A DNA stretch of 64,000 nucleotides, taken from contig NZ_JAASQK010000003.1 of assembly GCF_011762195.1 (NCBI RefSeq), forward strand, positions 1-64,000, given 5' to 3'. Positions 10,874 through 20,078 of this stretch are shown piece after piece. Under the pieces are notes generated by a model, which was not told where the DNA came from, ran no database searches, and saw only the letters and a program-made list of their open reading frames with translations. Made by a program: the position numbers and the translations under genes. The first letter of the stretch is position 1, and each line of letters begins with the position of its first letter. This DNA is from Sphingomonas oligoaromativorans. GTDB taxonomy: Bacteria > Pseudomonadota > Alphaproteobacteria > Sphingomonadales > Sphingomonadaceae.

Positions 10874-11250
10874 GCCTTCTTCACCTTCGGATAGGGGACG
10901 AAATCGCCCAGCCCGCAGCCTCCATAGTCGAAATGGGAGGGGGCATCGAAGATTCGGATGATGTCGCCGCTGCACAGCGATGTGCTGGGCGTGCGGGTGG
11001 AGATGGCGCGGTCGTGGCGCAGGAAGGGGCAGTTGCCCGGCGTGTTGAGATAATCCGGCCCGCCGCGCATCCGGTAGAGGATCGCCCCGGAATCGAAGAT
11101 TTCCGAGCTGTCGACCCGTGGAAGCTGGATGCAGGAAACGGGCTTGCCGGGCGTGCGTCCGGCGAGGGCCTGCTCCACCGTCCGGGTGCGGGCGTCCGCC
11201 GTGCCGGACGCGAGGACGGCCGCGACGGCGACGAGGGTCAGGATACGCAT
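10867..11250 (-). CDS. Small secreted protein with four cysteines, unknown function
   Basis: The 127-residue protein begins with a clear Sec signal peptide (MRILTLVAVAAVLASGTADA). The mature part contains four cysteines (VSCIQL, NCPFLR, LCSGDI, GGCGLGDF), which could form two disulfides in the periplasm. I do not recognise a domain of known function, though similar short proteins ending in GDFVPY are, as I recall, frequent in sphingomonads. The start at 11250 is chosen because the signal peptide begins there. Confidence 0.75.
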   Translation of the reverse strand: MRILTLVAVAAVLASGTADARTRTVEQALAGRTPGKPVSCIQLPRVDSSEIFDSGAILYRMRGGPDYLNTPGNCPFLRHDRAISTRTPSTSLCSGDIIRIFDAPSHFDYGGCGLGDFVPYPKVKKAQ

Positions 11251-11293
11251 CGAACTCGATCCTTTCTGCGCGAGAGGGGCGCCCAATGGCGCC

Positions 11294-12022
11294 CTATCCC
11301 TTGAAGCTGTCCTTGGCGGCGCGCCGTTCGGCAAGCTCCCGCGCGTCGCGCGCGCGCAGGAAGGGATTGGTGGCCCGTTCGAGGGCGATGGTGGAGGGCA
11401 GCGTCGGCAGGCCCTCGGCGCGCAGCCGCTCGGCGTGCCGGAGAGCCTCGCGCGCGGCCTCGTTGCCGGGCTCGGTCACCACGGCGAAGCGGCCGTTGGC
11501 GACGGTATATTCATGGCCGCAGCAGACCCGCGTCTCGCCGGGCAGCGTGCCGAGCTTCTCCATGGCGCGGAACATGTCCTCGGCCGTCCCCTCGAACAGC
11601 CGGCCGCAGCCCATGGCGAACAGCGTGTCGCCGGTGAACACCACCGCCTCGTCGGGGATGTGGATGGCGATATGCCCGGCGGTGTGCGCGCCGACCGCGA
11701 TCACCTGCCCCTCATGCGCGCCGATGCGGACGGTGTCGCCTTCCTCGACCACGCGGTCGAGCGTGGGGATGCGGCCCTGCTCGGAAGGGCCGGTGATGGT
11801 GGCGCCGGTCGCCTCCTTGATCGCGGCGTTGCCGCCGACATGATCGGGGTGCCAGTGGGTGTTCCACACCTGCGTGATGCTCCAGCCGCGCGCGTCGGCC
11901 GCGGCCAGCACCGGCGCCGCCTCGCCGGGATCGACCGCCACCGTCTCGCCGCTTCGGGCGTCGTGCATCAGCCAGACATAATTGTCGCTGAGCGCGGGGA
12001 CGGGGACGATCTCCAGAGCCAT
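11294..12022 (-). CDS. gloB: Hydroxyacylglutathione hydrolase (glyoxalase II)
   Basis: GloB hydrolyses S-lactoylglutathione to lactate and glutathione, the second step of methylglyoxal detoxification. The metallo-beta-lactamase metal motif THWHPDHVGG is followed by GHTAGHIAIH, the FTGDTLF aspartate and CCGHEYTVANGRF, as expected for glyoxalase II. Length is 242 residues. A GTG at 12031 overlapping the gloA stop (GTGA) is an alternative start adding three residues. It is coupled to gloA, so the whole detoxification pathway is in one transcript. Confidence 0.95.
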   Translation of the reverse strand: MALEIVPVPALSDNYVWLMHDARSGETVAVDPGEAAPVLAAADARGWSITQVWNTHWHPDHVGGNAAIKEATGATITGPSEQGRIPTLDRVVEEGDTVRIGAHEGQVIAVGAHTAGHIAIHIPDEAVVFTGDTLFAMGCGRLFEGTAEDMFRAMEKLGTLPGETRVCCGHEYTVANGRFAVVTEPGNEAAREALRHAERLRAEGLPTLPSTIALERATNPFLRARDARELAERRAAKDSFKG

Positions 12023-12027
12023 GGTGC

Positions 12028-12444
12028 TCACCAGCTTCCGGTGTTGGGCATCGAGACCCAGGGCTCGGCCGGCGCGAGGCGATCGCCCGCCTGGAGCAGC
12101 TCGATCGAGATGGCGTCGGGGGTGCGGATGAAGGCCATGTGGCCGTCGCGCGGCGGGCGGTTGATGGTGATGCCGGCGTCCATCAGCGTCTGGCAGAGCG
12201 CGTAGATATTCTCGACGCGATAGGCGAGGTGGCCGAAATTGCGGCCGCCGTCATAGCCCGTCTCGTCCCAATTGTGGGTCAGCTCCACCTCGGCCGCCTC
12301 GTCGCCGGGGGCGGCGAGGTAGATCAGCGTGAAGCGGCCGGCCTCGCTTTCCATGCGGCGGGTTTCCTTCAGGCCGAGCAGCTCGAAGAAGCGGATCGTC
12401 TCGGCCGGGTCCGAGACGCGGATCATGGTGTGCAGATATTTCAT
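12028..12444 (-). CDS. gloA: Lactoylglutathione lyase (glyoxalase I)
   Basis: GloA converts the methylglyoxal-glutathione hemithioacetal to S-lactoylglutathione. The 138-residue VOC-fold protein shows KYLHTMIRVSDPAETIRFFELLGL with the first metal histidine, VELTHNWDETGYDGGRNFGHLAY, and a C-terminal SIELLQ segment with the last metal glutamate. The start at 12444 matches the family. The longer upstream reading frame is low-complexity and antisense to nothing convincing. Confidence 0.95.
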   Translation of the reverse strand: MKYLHTMIRVSDPAETIRFFELLGLKETRRMESEAGRFTLIYLAAPGDEAAEVELTHNWDETGYDGGRNFGHLAYRVENIYALCQTLMDAGITINRPPRDGHMAFIRTPDAISIELLQAGDRLAPAEPWVSMPNTGSW

Positions 12445-12482
12445 GCCCGCCAATCTAGGCTTCGGCGCGGGGCTTGTGAACC

Positions 12483-13259
12483 TCAGCGGCCGGGTTTCGG
12501 CGCAGGCCTGGGCGCGCTTTCTCCGGTGGCGTCCAGATTGGCGCGGGCGGATTTCGCGACGTCGCTCTGCGGATCGGCGGCGACCGCGCGGGACCATTGC
12601 GCGCGGGCATCGTCGATATGGCCATTGGTCGCGGCGATATTGCCCGCCTCATAGAGGATATCCGCCTGGTTGGGCGCGCGCAGCATCGCCTCCTTGATGT
12701 CGGCGGCGGCGCGGGTGCCGTCGTTCATGCGGCGCGCCAGCGTGGCGGAGAGCAGCCAGGCCATCGGATCGGCGGGGACGAGCGCCAGCGCATCGTTCAT
12801 GTCGGTGCGCGCGGCGGGGAGGTCTCCGGCCGCGACATCGGCGCGGGCGCGGTCGAGATAGGCCTCGCCCTTCATCTGCTCGGCGAGCGCGGGATCGGCG
12901 AGCGCGCTCGACAGCGCGGCGCGGGCGCGGGCGGTATCGCCGGCCGCCAGCGCGGCGTTGCCGGCCGAGACCCAGTAGCTCGCGGCCATGCGGTCGTGCG
13001 TCTTGGAGGCGATGTCGGCGGCGGCGGTGAAGGCGTCGGCCGCGCCCTTCCAGTCCTCGGTGGCGCTGCGCGCGATGCCGAGGCAGTGCGCCGCCAGCGC
13101 GCCGCCGCCCGAGGCCGCCCATGTCGTTGCCGCCTGCGCCGCGCCGGCGGGATCGGTGTCGCTTTGCTTGATGCACTCCTGATAGCGCGCCTGCGGGCTG
13201 CGTGCGTCGGCGGGGCCAGCCGGAGCGGCAGCCAGCAGAAGGGCGAGGGCGGGGATCAC
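12483..13259 (-). CDS. Exported tetratricopeptide-like repeat protein
   Basis: The 258-residue protein starts with a hydrophobic stretch (VIPALALLLAAAPAGPADA) that looks like a signal peptide, then has several alanine-rich helical repeats resembling TPR or Sel1 units (for example GNAALAAGDTARARAALSSAL and AAGDLPAARTDMNDALALVP). It probably acts as a periplasmic interaction scaffold; the partner is unknown. The GTG start at 13259 overlaps the hydrolase stop (GTGA). The longer open frame upstream is antisense-like arginine-rich sequence and was dropped. Confidence 0.78.
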   Translation of the reverse strand: MIPALALLLAAAPAGPADARSPQARYQECIKQSDTDPAGAAQAATTWAASGGGALAAHCLGIARSATEDWKGAADAFTAAADIASKTHDRMAASYWVSAGNAALAAGDTARARAALSSALADPALAEQMKGEAYLDRARADVAAGDLPAARTDMNDALALVPADPMAWLLSATLARRMNDGTRAAADIKEAMLRAPNQADILYEAGNIAATNGHIDDARAQWSRAVAADPQSDVAKSARANLDATGESAPRPAPKPGR

Positions 13260-14008
13260 AGGCTCTCCATCAGCACGTCCACCGTGCGCTCCAGCAAAGC
13301 GAGATCCTGCGGGCGCGACAGGCGATGATCGCCGTCCTTGACGAGGATGGTCTGCACATCGGCTGAACGGACGAGCGCGGCGATCCGGCCGGCGACCCAG
13401 GGCGGCACATCGGCATCGGCCTCGCCGTGGAGCAGGCGCACCGGCCCGTCGAAGGCGATGGGGCCATGGAGCAGGCGGAGCGCCTCGGCGGATTGCCAGA
13501 AGCCCCTGGTGGTCACCATCGGCGCGCCATGAGGGGAGGGCTGCTCCAGCCGGCCTTCGCGCAACAGGGCGAGCTTCTCGTCCTGCGAATAGCCCCAGTC
13601 CGAGAAATCGGGCGCCGCCGCGATGCCGACCAGCGCGCGCACCCGGTCCGGCCGGGCCAGCGCCACCAGCAGCATCAGCCAACCGCCCATCGACGAGCCG
13701 ACCACCACCAGATCGCCCTCGCACGCATCGACGATCGCCAGCGCGTCGTCGCGCCAGCGGGCGAGCGTGCCCTCCTCGAACGCGCCGTCGCTCTCGCCGG
13801 TGCCCGAATAGTCGAAGCGGATCATGGCGTGGCCGGTGCGCTCCGCCCAGCCGTCGAGCGCCAGCGCCTTGCCGCCCATCATGTCGGAGGCATAGCCCGG
13901 CAGGAACAGCAGCGCCGGGCCGTGCCCGCCACGGAAACGGACGGCAAGCCTGCGGCCGTCCTTCGTCTCGATGAAGCGCGGAGGCTCCGCGCCGGTCAGA
14001 TCACCCAT
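13256..14008 (-). CDS. Alpha/beta hydrolase
   Basis: The 250-residue protein has the serine-hydrolase nucleophile elbow VVGSSMGGWLML, an oxyanion segment GGHGPALLFLPGYASDMMGG, an acid region (LLHGEADADVPPW) and a final KDGDHRLSR with the likely catalytic histidine. There is no signal peptide, so it is probably cytoplasmic. The family covers esterases and acyl-peptide or acyl-protein hydrolases; the substrate is not evident. Its stop overlaps the start of the TPR-like gene (GTGA), so the two are co-translated. Confidence 0.85.
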   Translation of the reverse strand: MGDLTGAEPPRFIETKDGRRLAVRFRGGHGPALLFLPGYASDMMGGKALALDGWAERTGHAMIRFDYSGTGESDGAFEEGTLARWRDDALAIVDACEGDLVVVGSSMGGWLMLLVALARPDRVRALVGIAAAPDFSDWGYSQDEKLALLREGRLEQPSPHGAPMVTTRGFWQSAEALRLLHGPIAFDGPVRLLHGEADADVPPWVAGRIAALVRSADVQTILVKDGDHRLSRPQDLALLERTVDVLMESL

Positions 14009-14250
14009 CCGCCGGTGCGCATCTCGATGGTGGCGTCGCGCTTGGCGCCACGCGAGCGGACCAGCTTCTGGTTGAGGCGGGCGATCGTCTCGCTGCCGCG
14101 CGTCTTGAACAGCGCGGGCACGAGCGCATGGACGAGGCAGGCGATGCCGCCGCCGATCATCGCGAAGCCGTAGCCCGAGGCATGGCGCATATGCTCGCCA
14201 TAGCTCTCGCCGACATCGGCGGGATGATCGAGGAACAGCTTACCCAGCAT
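13996..14250 (-). CDS. Small DUF6356-like protein
   Basis: The 84-residue protein (LFLDHPADVGESYGEHMRHASGYG, then a hydrophobic GGGIACLVHALVPALF segment) matches my memory of a short sphingomonad family, DUF6356, with the LFxDHPxxVGExYGEH signature. One membrane-embedded helix is likely. No function is known to me. The ATG at 14250 is preferred; upstream sequence in this frame is antisense to dctA. Its 3' end overlaps the hydrolase start by 13 bases. Confidence 0.75.
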   Translation of the reverse strand: MLGKLFLDHPADVGESYGEHMRHASGYGFAMIGGGIACLVHALVPALFKTRGSETIARLNQKLVRSRGAKRDATIEMRTGGWVI

Positions 14251-14308
14251 CGCGCGATTCCTTGTGACTGACGCGGGACGCGGCGCACCGCTTCCACCCG
14301 CCATTATC

Positions 14309-15565
14309 CTATGCTTGCGTGTCGAGGTCCAGCCGCTCCCTCGGAGGAGTGAGCGCGCCTTCCCATTTGGCGACCACGGCGGTGGCCACCGCATTGCCGA
14401 TCACGTTGGTGCCCGATCGGCCCATGTCGAGGAACTGGTCGACCGCCAGCACCAGCAGCAGCCCCGCCTCCGGGATGTGGAAATGCCCCATCACGGCGGC
14501 GATCACCACGAGGCTGGCGCGCGGCACGCCGGCCATGCCCTTCGACGTCACCATCAGGATCAGCACCATCAGGATCTGCTGCCCGACCGAGATTTCGATG
14601 CCATAGGCCTGCGCGATGAACAATGTCGCGAAGGTCATGTAGATCATCGAGCCGTCGAGGTTGAACGAATAACCGAGCGGCAGCACGAAGCTGGCGATGC
14701 GGCGGGGCACGCCGAACATTTCCAGCGCCTCCAGCAGGCGCGGATAGGCGGCCTCCGACGAGGCGGTGGAGAAGGCGAGCAGGGTCGGCTCGCGGATCAG
14801 CCGCACGAGCGTCCGCGCCCGACCGCCCAGCATCACGAAGCCCGCGCCGATCAGCACCGCCCACAGCACGAGCAGCGTCAGGTAGAAGCTGCCGACGAAG
14901 CGCCCGAAGGTGATGAGGATGCCCGCGCCATTGATCGCCACGGCATGAGCGATGGCGGCGAACACCGCGATCGGGGCGACGCGCATCACATAGTCGGTGA
15001 TCTTCAGCATCACCGCGACCAGCGCCTCGATGCCGGCGACCAGCGGCTTGCCCTTCTCGCCGACCGCGACCAGCGCCACGCCCATGAACACCGAGAAGAC
15101 GACGATCGGCAGGATGTCGTTGTTGGCCATCGCCTCGGTGATCGAGGCGGGGACGATGTGGACGAAGAAATCGTGGAGGTTGAAGCCCTTGGCATCGAGC
15201 CCCATGCCCTCGCCGGCGGGCGGAAGCGCAAGGCCGGTATGCGCGCCGGGCTGGAGCAGGTTGACCATGACGAGGCCGAGCGTCAGCGAGACGAGGGTGG
15301 CGCCGAGAAACCAGCCGAGCGTCCGCGCGCCGATCCGGCCGAGCGCGGAGGTGTCCCCCATATGGGCGATGCCGACCACCAGCGTGGAGAAGACCAGCGG
15401 CGCGATAATCATCTTGATGAGGCGCAGGAACAGATCGGTCGGGATGGTGAGGAGGCCCGCCCACTGGCCCAGCGCCGGCTCCGCGAGGAGAGAGTGCATC
15501 GCCAGCCCGGCGATGATGCCCAGAACCATGCCGATCAGGATGTAGAGGGTCAGGCGTTGCGCCAC
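14309..15565 (-). CDS. Dicarboxylate/amino acid:cation symporter (DctA/GltP family)
   Basis: This secondary transporter takes up C4-dicarboxylates or acidic amino acids with H+ or Na+. The 418-residue protein has the family's multi-helix layout, the serine-rich STASSEAAYPRLLEALE hairpin motif, GYSFNLDGSMIYMTFA, and DQFLDMGRSGTNVIGNAVAT near the end, which carries the substrate-binding residues. A GTG at 15565 with GGGGAG five bases upstream is the best start. DctA and GltP cannot be told apart reliably here. Confidence 0.92.
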   Translation of the reverse strand: MAQRLTLYILIGMVLGIIAGLAMHSLLAEPALGQWAGLLTIPTDLFLRLIKMIIAPLVFSTLVVGIAHMGDTSALGRIGARTLGWFLGATLVSLTLGLVMVNLLQPGAHTGLALPPAGEGMGLDAKGFNLHDFFVHIVPASITEAMANNDILPIVVFSVFMGVALVAVGEKGKPLVAGIEALVAVMLKITDYVMRVAPIAVFAAIAHAVAINGAGILITFGRFVGSFYLTLLVLWAVLIGAGFVMLGGRARTLVRLIREPTLLAFSTASSEAAYPRLLEALEMFGVPRRIASFVLPLGYSFNLDGSMIYMTFATLFIAQAYGIEISVGQQILMVLILMVTSKGMAGVPRASLVVIAAVMGHFHIPEAGLLLVLAVDQFLDMGRSGTNVIGNAVATAVVAKWEGALTPPRERLDLDTQA

Positions 15566-15689
15566 GGATGCTCCCCGGAATGACAGAGCCGGCACAAGAG
15601 GCGAGCAGGCGCCCGCGGTCAAGCCATGCTAAGTGTGCGGTAAAGCGTTATCATCGTGGGTTCAGGTGACAGACCGTTACGGAGGGCCG

Positions 15690-16991
15690 ATGAAGCATCT
15701 CGTCTCCCTTGCCCTGTTTCTGGCCGCCATGCCGCTCCGCGCGGCCGCGCCGGATGACAGCGTCACCCGCATCAACGCGATCCCCGCGCGCGACGGCTGG
15801 TTCGTCTGCGATGCGGTGAGCGGCCCTTATGCGCTGTTCGCCGGAAAGCCGGACGCGAGGGGCGCGAGCATCATCACCTTGCTCGACCGGCGCTCCGGCC
15901 GGTTCGACACCCAGAGCTATCAGGTGGGCCAGCCCGATCCGGGGGCGGGGCAGATCCACTGGCCGCTGTCCCGCGGCGGGCAGGTCGTCGGCGACGTCCA
16001 CGGCGTCAATCCCGGCATGATCGAGGATGACGGCGCGACCGTGCCGCCGATCGTCGAGGTGAAGCTCGACGACAAGCAGCTTTCCTGCCGCTGGCTGGCG
16101 CACACGCGCTTCATCGGCCTCGATTCGCGGCGCAGCGTGGTGGTGACCGAGACGACGCAGGGCCTCGTCTACCAGAGCTTCGATTTCCTGAAGCGCGGGC
16201 CGGTGACGCGCCCCGACGGCGTGCAGCAAAGCAACAAGCCGACGCTGCGCCTGCTCGGCGGGTCGGAGATCGTCGGCGCGCAGGGCGGCTTCCGCTTCGC
16301 CAATGCCGACTTCGTCTATTTCGTCCAGCGCCCGCGCAGGACCGAGCCCGCCGCCATCCTCGTCACCCGGCACGGCAGGCTGGCGCACACCGAACGGCTG
16401 GTGGGCTTCACCTACGCGCCGCCGATCGGCCGCGCGCCGGAGAAGCTGAGCGCCGCGCTCGATGCCGGCGCCGTCTGGTCCGGCGAAGGGCTGGAAGCCT
16501 GCCGCGCCAGGACGGAAGGGGTTGGGGATTGCCTGATCGAGCAGATGCGCAAGGGAGGCGCCTCGCTGGGCTCGATCGCGTTCAGCCAGCGGCTCGTGGC
16601 GGCGGGGGATGCCGGCTATGTCTCCGCCTGGAAGCAGGTGGGGCCGATCGGCGTCGCGACGGTCACCTACCCCTTTCGCGCCAACACCAACATGGCGACC
16701 GTGCTGGTGCCCACCGCCGGCGATCCGATCCTCGCCGATGCCTATGCGCTGACCGCCGACGACAAGGCGCGCGCCGATTATCGCGCCGCGCAGGCCGAAC
16801 ATCCTGATGCCTTCCCGGTGCCGCCGGGCGAGGTGTCGTTCGGCAAGACGCCGGCCGGCAACCTGCGCGTGCTGCTGACCACGCCCACCGCCGTCTGCCA
16901 TGCCTGCGCGGCGGCGGGGTCGATCGTCGTCGGCTTTGATTTCGACGCCATGGGGCATTATCTCGGCGCGGGGGTCGTCGCCGTCGCCTGA
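15690..16991 (+). CDS. Secreted protein of unknown function
   Basis: The 433-residue protein has a signal peptide (MKHLVSLALFLAAMPLRAAA) and so acts in the periplasm or outside. The mature part is rich in short beta-like segments (RSGRFDTQSYQVGQ, RRSVVVTETTQGLVYQSFDF, GGFRFANADFVYFVQ) and includes paired cysteines (LEACRARTEGVGDCLI and VCHACAAAG). A beta-propeller-like fold is possible but not shown. I do not recognise the family. It stands alone between a divergent symporter gene and thrS, with a GGAGGG ribosome binding site. Confidence 0.75.
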   Translation: MKHLVSLALFLAAMPLRAAAPDDSVTRINAIPARDGWFVCDAVSGPYALFAGKPDARGASIITLLDRRSGRFDTQSYQVGQPDPGAGQIHWPLSRGGQVVGDVHGVNPGMIEDDGATVPPIVEVKLDDKQLSCRWLAHTRFIGLDSRRSVVVTETTQGLVYQSFDFLKRGPVTRPDGVQQSNKPTLRLLGGSEIVGAQGGFRFANADFVYFVQRPRRTEPAAILVTRHGRLAHTERLVGFTYAPPIGRAPEKLSAALDAGAVWSGEGLEACRARTEGVGDCLIEQMRKGGASLGSIAFSQRLVAAGDAGYVSAWKQVGPIGVATVTYPFRANTNMATVLVPTAGDPILADAYALTADDKARADYRAAQAEHPDAFPVPPGEVSFGKTPAGNLRVLLTTPTAVCHACAAAGSIVVGFDFDAMGHYLGAGVVAVA

Positions 16992-17087
16992 TCGGGCATT
17001 CGATGGGGCACGGGGCGACTTGCCTCCATCACGACCACGCGGGTAAGCGACATCGGTCGTTTCCCCATCTCATCGAGAGTCTTTCCC

Positions 17088-19088
17088 ATGTCCGCGATGC
17101 TCAAGATCACGCTGCCCGACGGTTCCGTCCGTGAGGTGGCTCCGGGGACTACCCCGGCGGACATCGCGGCGGCGATCGGGCCGGGCCTCGCCAAGGCGGC
17201 GATCGCGGCGCGCGTGGACGGCGAGCTGCGCGACATCACGCGCCCGCTGGAAGCCGACGCGAAGCTCGCGCTGGTGACGGCGAAGGACGAGGCCGATGCG
17301 CTCGAACTCGCCCGGCACGATTATGCGCATCTGCTCGCCGAGGCGGTGCAGAACCTGTTCCCCGGCACGCAGATCACCTTCGGCCCGGCGACGGACGACG
17401 GCTTCTATTATGATTTCGCGCCCAAGGACCGCCCCTTCACCGAGGAGGATCTGCCCGCGATCGAGGCCGAGATGCGCAAGCTGATCGCCGCCGACAAGCC
17501 GCTCCGCCGCGAGGTCTGGACCCGCGAGGCGCTGATCGCGCGCTGGACGGCCGAGGGCGAGACCTTCAAGGCCGAATGGGCCGCCGAACTGCCCGAGCAT
17601 GAGGAGCTGACGGTCTATTGGTCGGGCGGCGACTGGCTCGACATGTGCCGTGGCCCGCACTTGGCCTCGACCGGCAAGCTCGACCCGCAGGCCTTCAAGC
17701 TGACGCGCGTCTCGGGCGCCTATTGGCGCGGCGACCAGAAGAACGCGATGCTGTCGCGCATCTACGGCACGGGCTGGCTCAACAAGAAGCAGCTCGACCA
17801 GCACCTGACGCGCCTCGAGGAGGCCGCCAAGCGCGATCACCGCAAGATCGGGCAGGAGATGGACCTGTTCCACCTCCAGTCCGAGGCACAGGGCTCGGTG
17901 TTCTGGCATCCCAACGGCTTCATCCTGTGGCGCCAGCTCGAAGCCTATATGCGCCGCCGGCTCGACGGCGCGGGCTATGTCGAGGTGAAGACCCCGCAGC
18001 TCATGGACGCGCGCCAGTGGGAGCAGTCCGGCCATTGGGGCAAGTATCGCGAGAACATGTTCGTCGTGCCGGACGAGATTCCGAACACCGACGAGGACGG
18101 TCCCGTCCTCTCCGGCGAGGGCGACCTGATGGCATTGAAGCCGATGAACTGCCCGGCGCACGTCCTGATCTTCCGTCAGGGGATCAAGTCCTATCGCGAC
18201 CTGCCGATCCGCATGGCCGAGTTCGGCTGCTGCCACCGCAACGAGCCGCACGGCGCGCTGCACGGCATCATGCGCGTCCGCCAGTTCACGCAGGACGACG
18301 CGCATATCTTCGTGCGCGAGGACCAACTCGTCGCCGAGATCAGCCAGTTCTGCGACCTGCTCGACAGCGTCTACAAGGATCTCGGCTTCGACAGCTATGC
18401 GATCAAGCTGGCGCTGCGCCCCGAGAAGCGCTTCGGCTCGGAAGAGATGTGGGACAAGGCCGAGCAGACGCTGCGCGACGCCGTCGCCGCCTCGGGCCGC
18501 GCGACCGAGGCGTTCGGCTGGGAGGAGCTGCCGGGCGAGGGGGCCTTCTATGCGCCCAAGCTCGAATTCCACCTGACCGACGCGATCGGCCGGACGTGGC
18601 AGGTCGGCACGATCCAGGCCGACACGGTGCTGCCCGAGCGTCTCGATGCGTCCTATGTCGGCGAGGATGGCAACCGTCACCGCCCGGTGATGCTCCACCG
18701 CGCGATCCTCGGCACGTTCGAGCGCTTCATCGGCATCCTGATCGAGCATCATGCCGGCAAGTTCCCGCTCTGGCTGGCGCCGGTGCAGGCGGTGGTGGCG
18801 ACGATCGTGTCGGACGCCGACGGCTATGCCGAGGAAGTGGCCGCAACGCTGCGCGCCGCCGGCATCCGCGTCGAGACCGACCTGCGCAACGAGAAGATCA
18901 ACTACAAGGTGCGGGAGCACAGCCTCGCGAAGGTTCCGTATCTGCTGGTGCTGGGCAAGCGCGAGGCGGAGGAGCGCACCGTCGCGCTCCGTCCGCTCGG
19001 TGCGGACGCGAGGCAGGAGGTGATCGGCCTCGACGCGCTGGTCGAGCGGCTCGCCCGAGAAGCGCTGGCGCCCGATCTCGCGCGTTGA
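17088..19088 (+). CDS. thrS: Threonyl-tRNA synthetase
   Basis: ThrRS charges tRNA-Thr. The 666-residue protein has the N-terminal TGS domain, the editing domain with [12 protein letters not shown] and [11 protein letters not shown], the class II core with [36 protein letters not shown] and the motif 3 region [19 protein letters not shown], and the C-terminal anticodon-binding domain. The first ATG at 17088 is used; a second lies two codons on. ynfA follows with a TTGA overlap and infC comes next. Confidence 0.97.
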   Translation: MSAMLKITLPDGSVREVAPGTTPADIAAAIGPGLAKAAIAARVDGELRDITRPLEADAKLALVTAKDEADALELARHDYAHLLAEAVQNLFPGTQITFGPATDDGFYYDFAPKDRPFTEEDLPAIEAEMRKLIAADKPLRREVWTREALIARWTAEGETFKAEWAAELPEHEELTVYWSGGDWLDMCRGPHLASTGKLDPQAFKLTRVSGAYWRGDQKNAMLSRIYGTGWLNKKQLDQHLTRLEEAAKRDHRKIGQEMDLFHLQSEAQGSVFWHPNGFILWRQLEAYMRRRLDGAGYVEVKTPQLMDARQWEQSGHWGKYRENMFVVPDEIPNTDEDGPVLSGEGDLMALKPMNCPAHVLIFRQGIKSYRDLPIRMAEFGCCHRNEPHGALHGIMRVRQFTQDDAHIFVREDQLVAEISQFCDLLDSVYKDLGFDSYAIKLALRPEKRFGSEEMWDKAEQTLRDAVAASGRATEAFGWEELPGEGAFYAPKLEFHLTDAIGRTWQVGTIQADTVLPERLDASYVGEDGNRHRPVMLHRAILGTFERFIGILIEHHAGKFPLWLAPVQAVVATIVSDADGYAEEVAATLRAAGIRVETDLRNEKINYKVREHSLAKVPYLLVLGKREAEERTVALRPLGADARQEVIGLDALVERLAREALAPDLAR

Positions 19089-19417
19089 TCGGCGTCGCGC
19101 CGACTCTCGCGGTCTATCTGGCCGCAGCCCTCGCCGAAATCGGGGGCTGCTTCGCCTTCTGGAGCTGGATGCGATCCGGCGCGAGTCCCTTGTGGCTCGT
19201 GCCCGGCATCGCCTCGCTCTGCCTGTTCGGTTGGCTGCTCACGCTCTCCGAACCGGCGGCGGCGGGGCGGGCCTATGCGGCCTATGGCGGCATCTATGTG
19301 TTGTGCGCCGTGGGATGGATGGTTCTGGTCGAACGGGTGCCAGTAACGCGCGCAGATGTGGCGGGCGTGCTACTATGCCTCGCAGGATGTGTGGTGATCC
19401 TTGTCGGGCGGCGTTGA
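19085..19417 (+). CDS. ynfA: YnfA/UPF0060 small membrane protein
   Basis: The 110-residue protein has four hydrophobic helices and the family signature [34 protein letters not shown] and a final [16 protein letters not shown]. YnfA proteins resemble small multidrug-resistance exporters, but their role is not settled. Translation most likely begins at TTG (19085-19087), which overlaps the thrS stop codon as TTGA; no ATG or GTG is available nearby and the length then fits the family (about 108). Confidence 0.88.
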   Translation: MIGVAPTLAVYLAAALAEIGGCFAFWSWMRSGASPLWLVPGIASLCLFGWLLTLSEPAAAGRAYAAYGGIYVLCAVGWMVLVERVPVTRADVAGVLLCLAGCVVILVGRR

Positions 19418-19487
19418 GTACGGCTTCCGTTCTGGCTCGTGAATCACTATATCGCCCCCGTTCGGGCTACAAACAGGAGAAGCCGCT

Positions 19488-20039
19488 ATACGACCGCCGA
19501 TGATGCGCCGCCCGCTGGGCGCGCCCCCGATGCCTCTGAATGGCCCCCGCTTTGATGAATTCATCAACGTGCCCAAGGTGCGCGTGATCGATGAGGCGGG
19601 CGAGAATCTGGGCGTGATGTACACGCGCGAGGCGATCGAGCAGGCGCATGAGATGGGCCTCAACCTGGTCGAGGTTTCTCCGAACGCCGATCCGCCCGTG
19701 TGCAAGTTCCTCGATGTGGGCAAGCACAAGTACGAGGCGCAGAAGAAGGCCAACCTCGCCCGCAAGAGCCAGAAGACGCAGGAGATCAAAGAGATCAAGA
19801 TGCGTCCGAACATCGACGATCACGATTATCAGACCAAGATGAAGAAGATCTTCGAGTTCATCGGCGAGGGCGACAAGGTGAAATGCACCCTGCGCTTCCG
19901 TGGCCGCGAGCTTGCGCATGGTCAGCTTGGTATGCAGGTGCTCCAGCGCGTGCAGGCCGACACGGCGGAGATCGCCAAGGTCGAGCAGTTCCCGCGCATG
20001 GAAGGCCGTCAGATGCTGATGGTCATCGCGCCGAAATAA
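19488..20039 (+). CDS. infC: Translation initiation factor IF-3, probable AUA start
   Basis: IF-3 binds the 30S subunit and checks start-codon and initiator-tRNA pairing. The protein shows [37 protein letters not shown]-type core, [17 protein letters not shown] and [19 protein letters not shown]. The only ribosome binding site, AGGAGA at 19475-19480, is seven bases before an in-frame ATA (19488) but nineteen before the first ATG (19500). I therefore call the ATA start, giving 183 residues. Rare starts (AUU in E. coli) let IF-3 repress its own synthesis. The ATG at 19500 is the fallback. Confidence 0.93.
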   Translation: MRPPMMRRPLGAPPMPLNGPRFDEFINVPKVRVIDEAGENLGVMYTREAIEQAHEMGLNLVEVSPNADPPVCKFLDVGKHKYEAQKKANLARKSQKTQEIKEIKMRPNIDDHDYQTKMKKIFEFIGEGDKVKCTLRFRGRELAHGQLGMQVLQRVQADTAEIAKVEQFPRMEGRQMLMVIAPK

Positions 20040-20050
20040 GCCTGATGTCC

Positions 20051-20076
20051 GGGGTCCGGGCGATGCGCCGGACCCC
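20051..20076. terminator. Hairpin between infC and the convergent membrane gene
   Basis: A 9-bp perfect GC-rich stem (20051-20059 with 20068-20076) sits in the 39-base convergent gap. It lacks a T-run on either side and may serve both genes. Confidence 0.5.
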
Positions 20077-20078
20077 GC

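Noticed and set aside
12483-13724. 413-codon version of the TPR-like gene
   Set aside because: The first 155 codons overlap the alpha/beta hydrolase in another frame. The signal peptide and GTGA junction support a start at 13259.
17618-19084. Long plus-strand frame leading into ynfA
   Set aside because: It overlaps thrS in another frame. Only the last 110 codons, from TTG 19085, match a real family.
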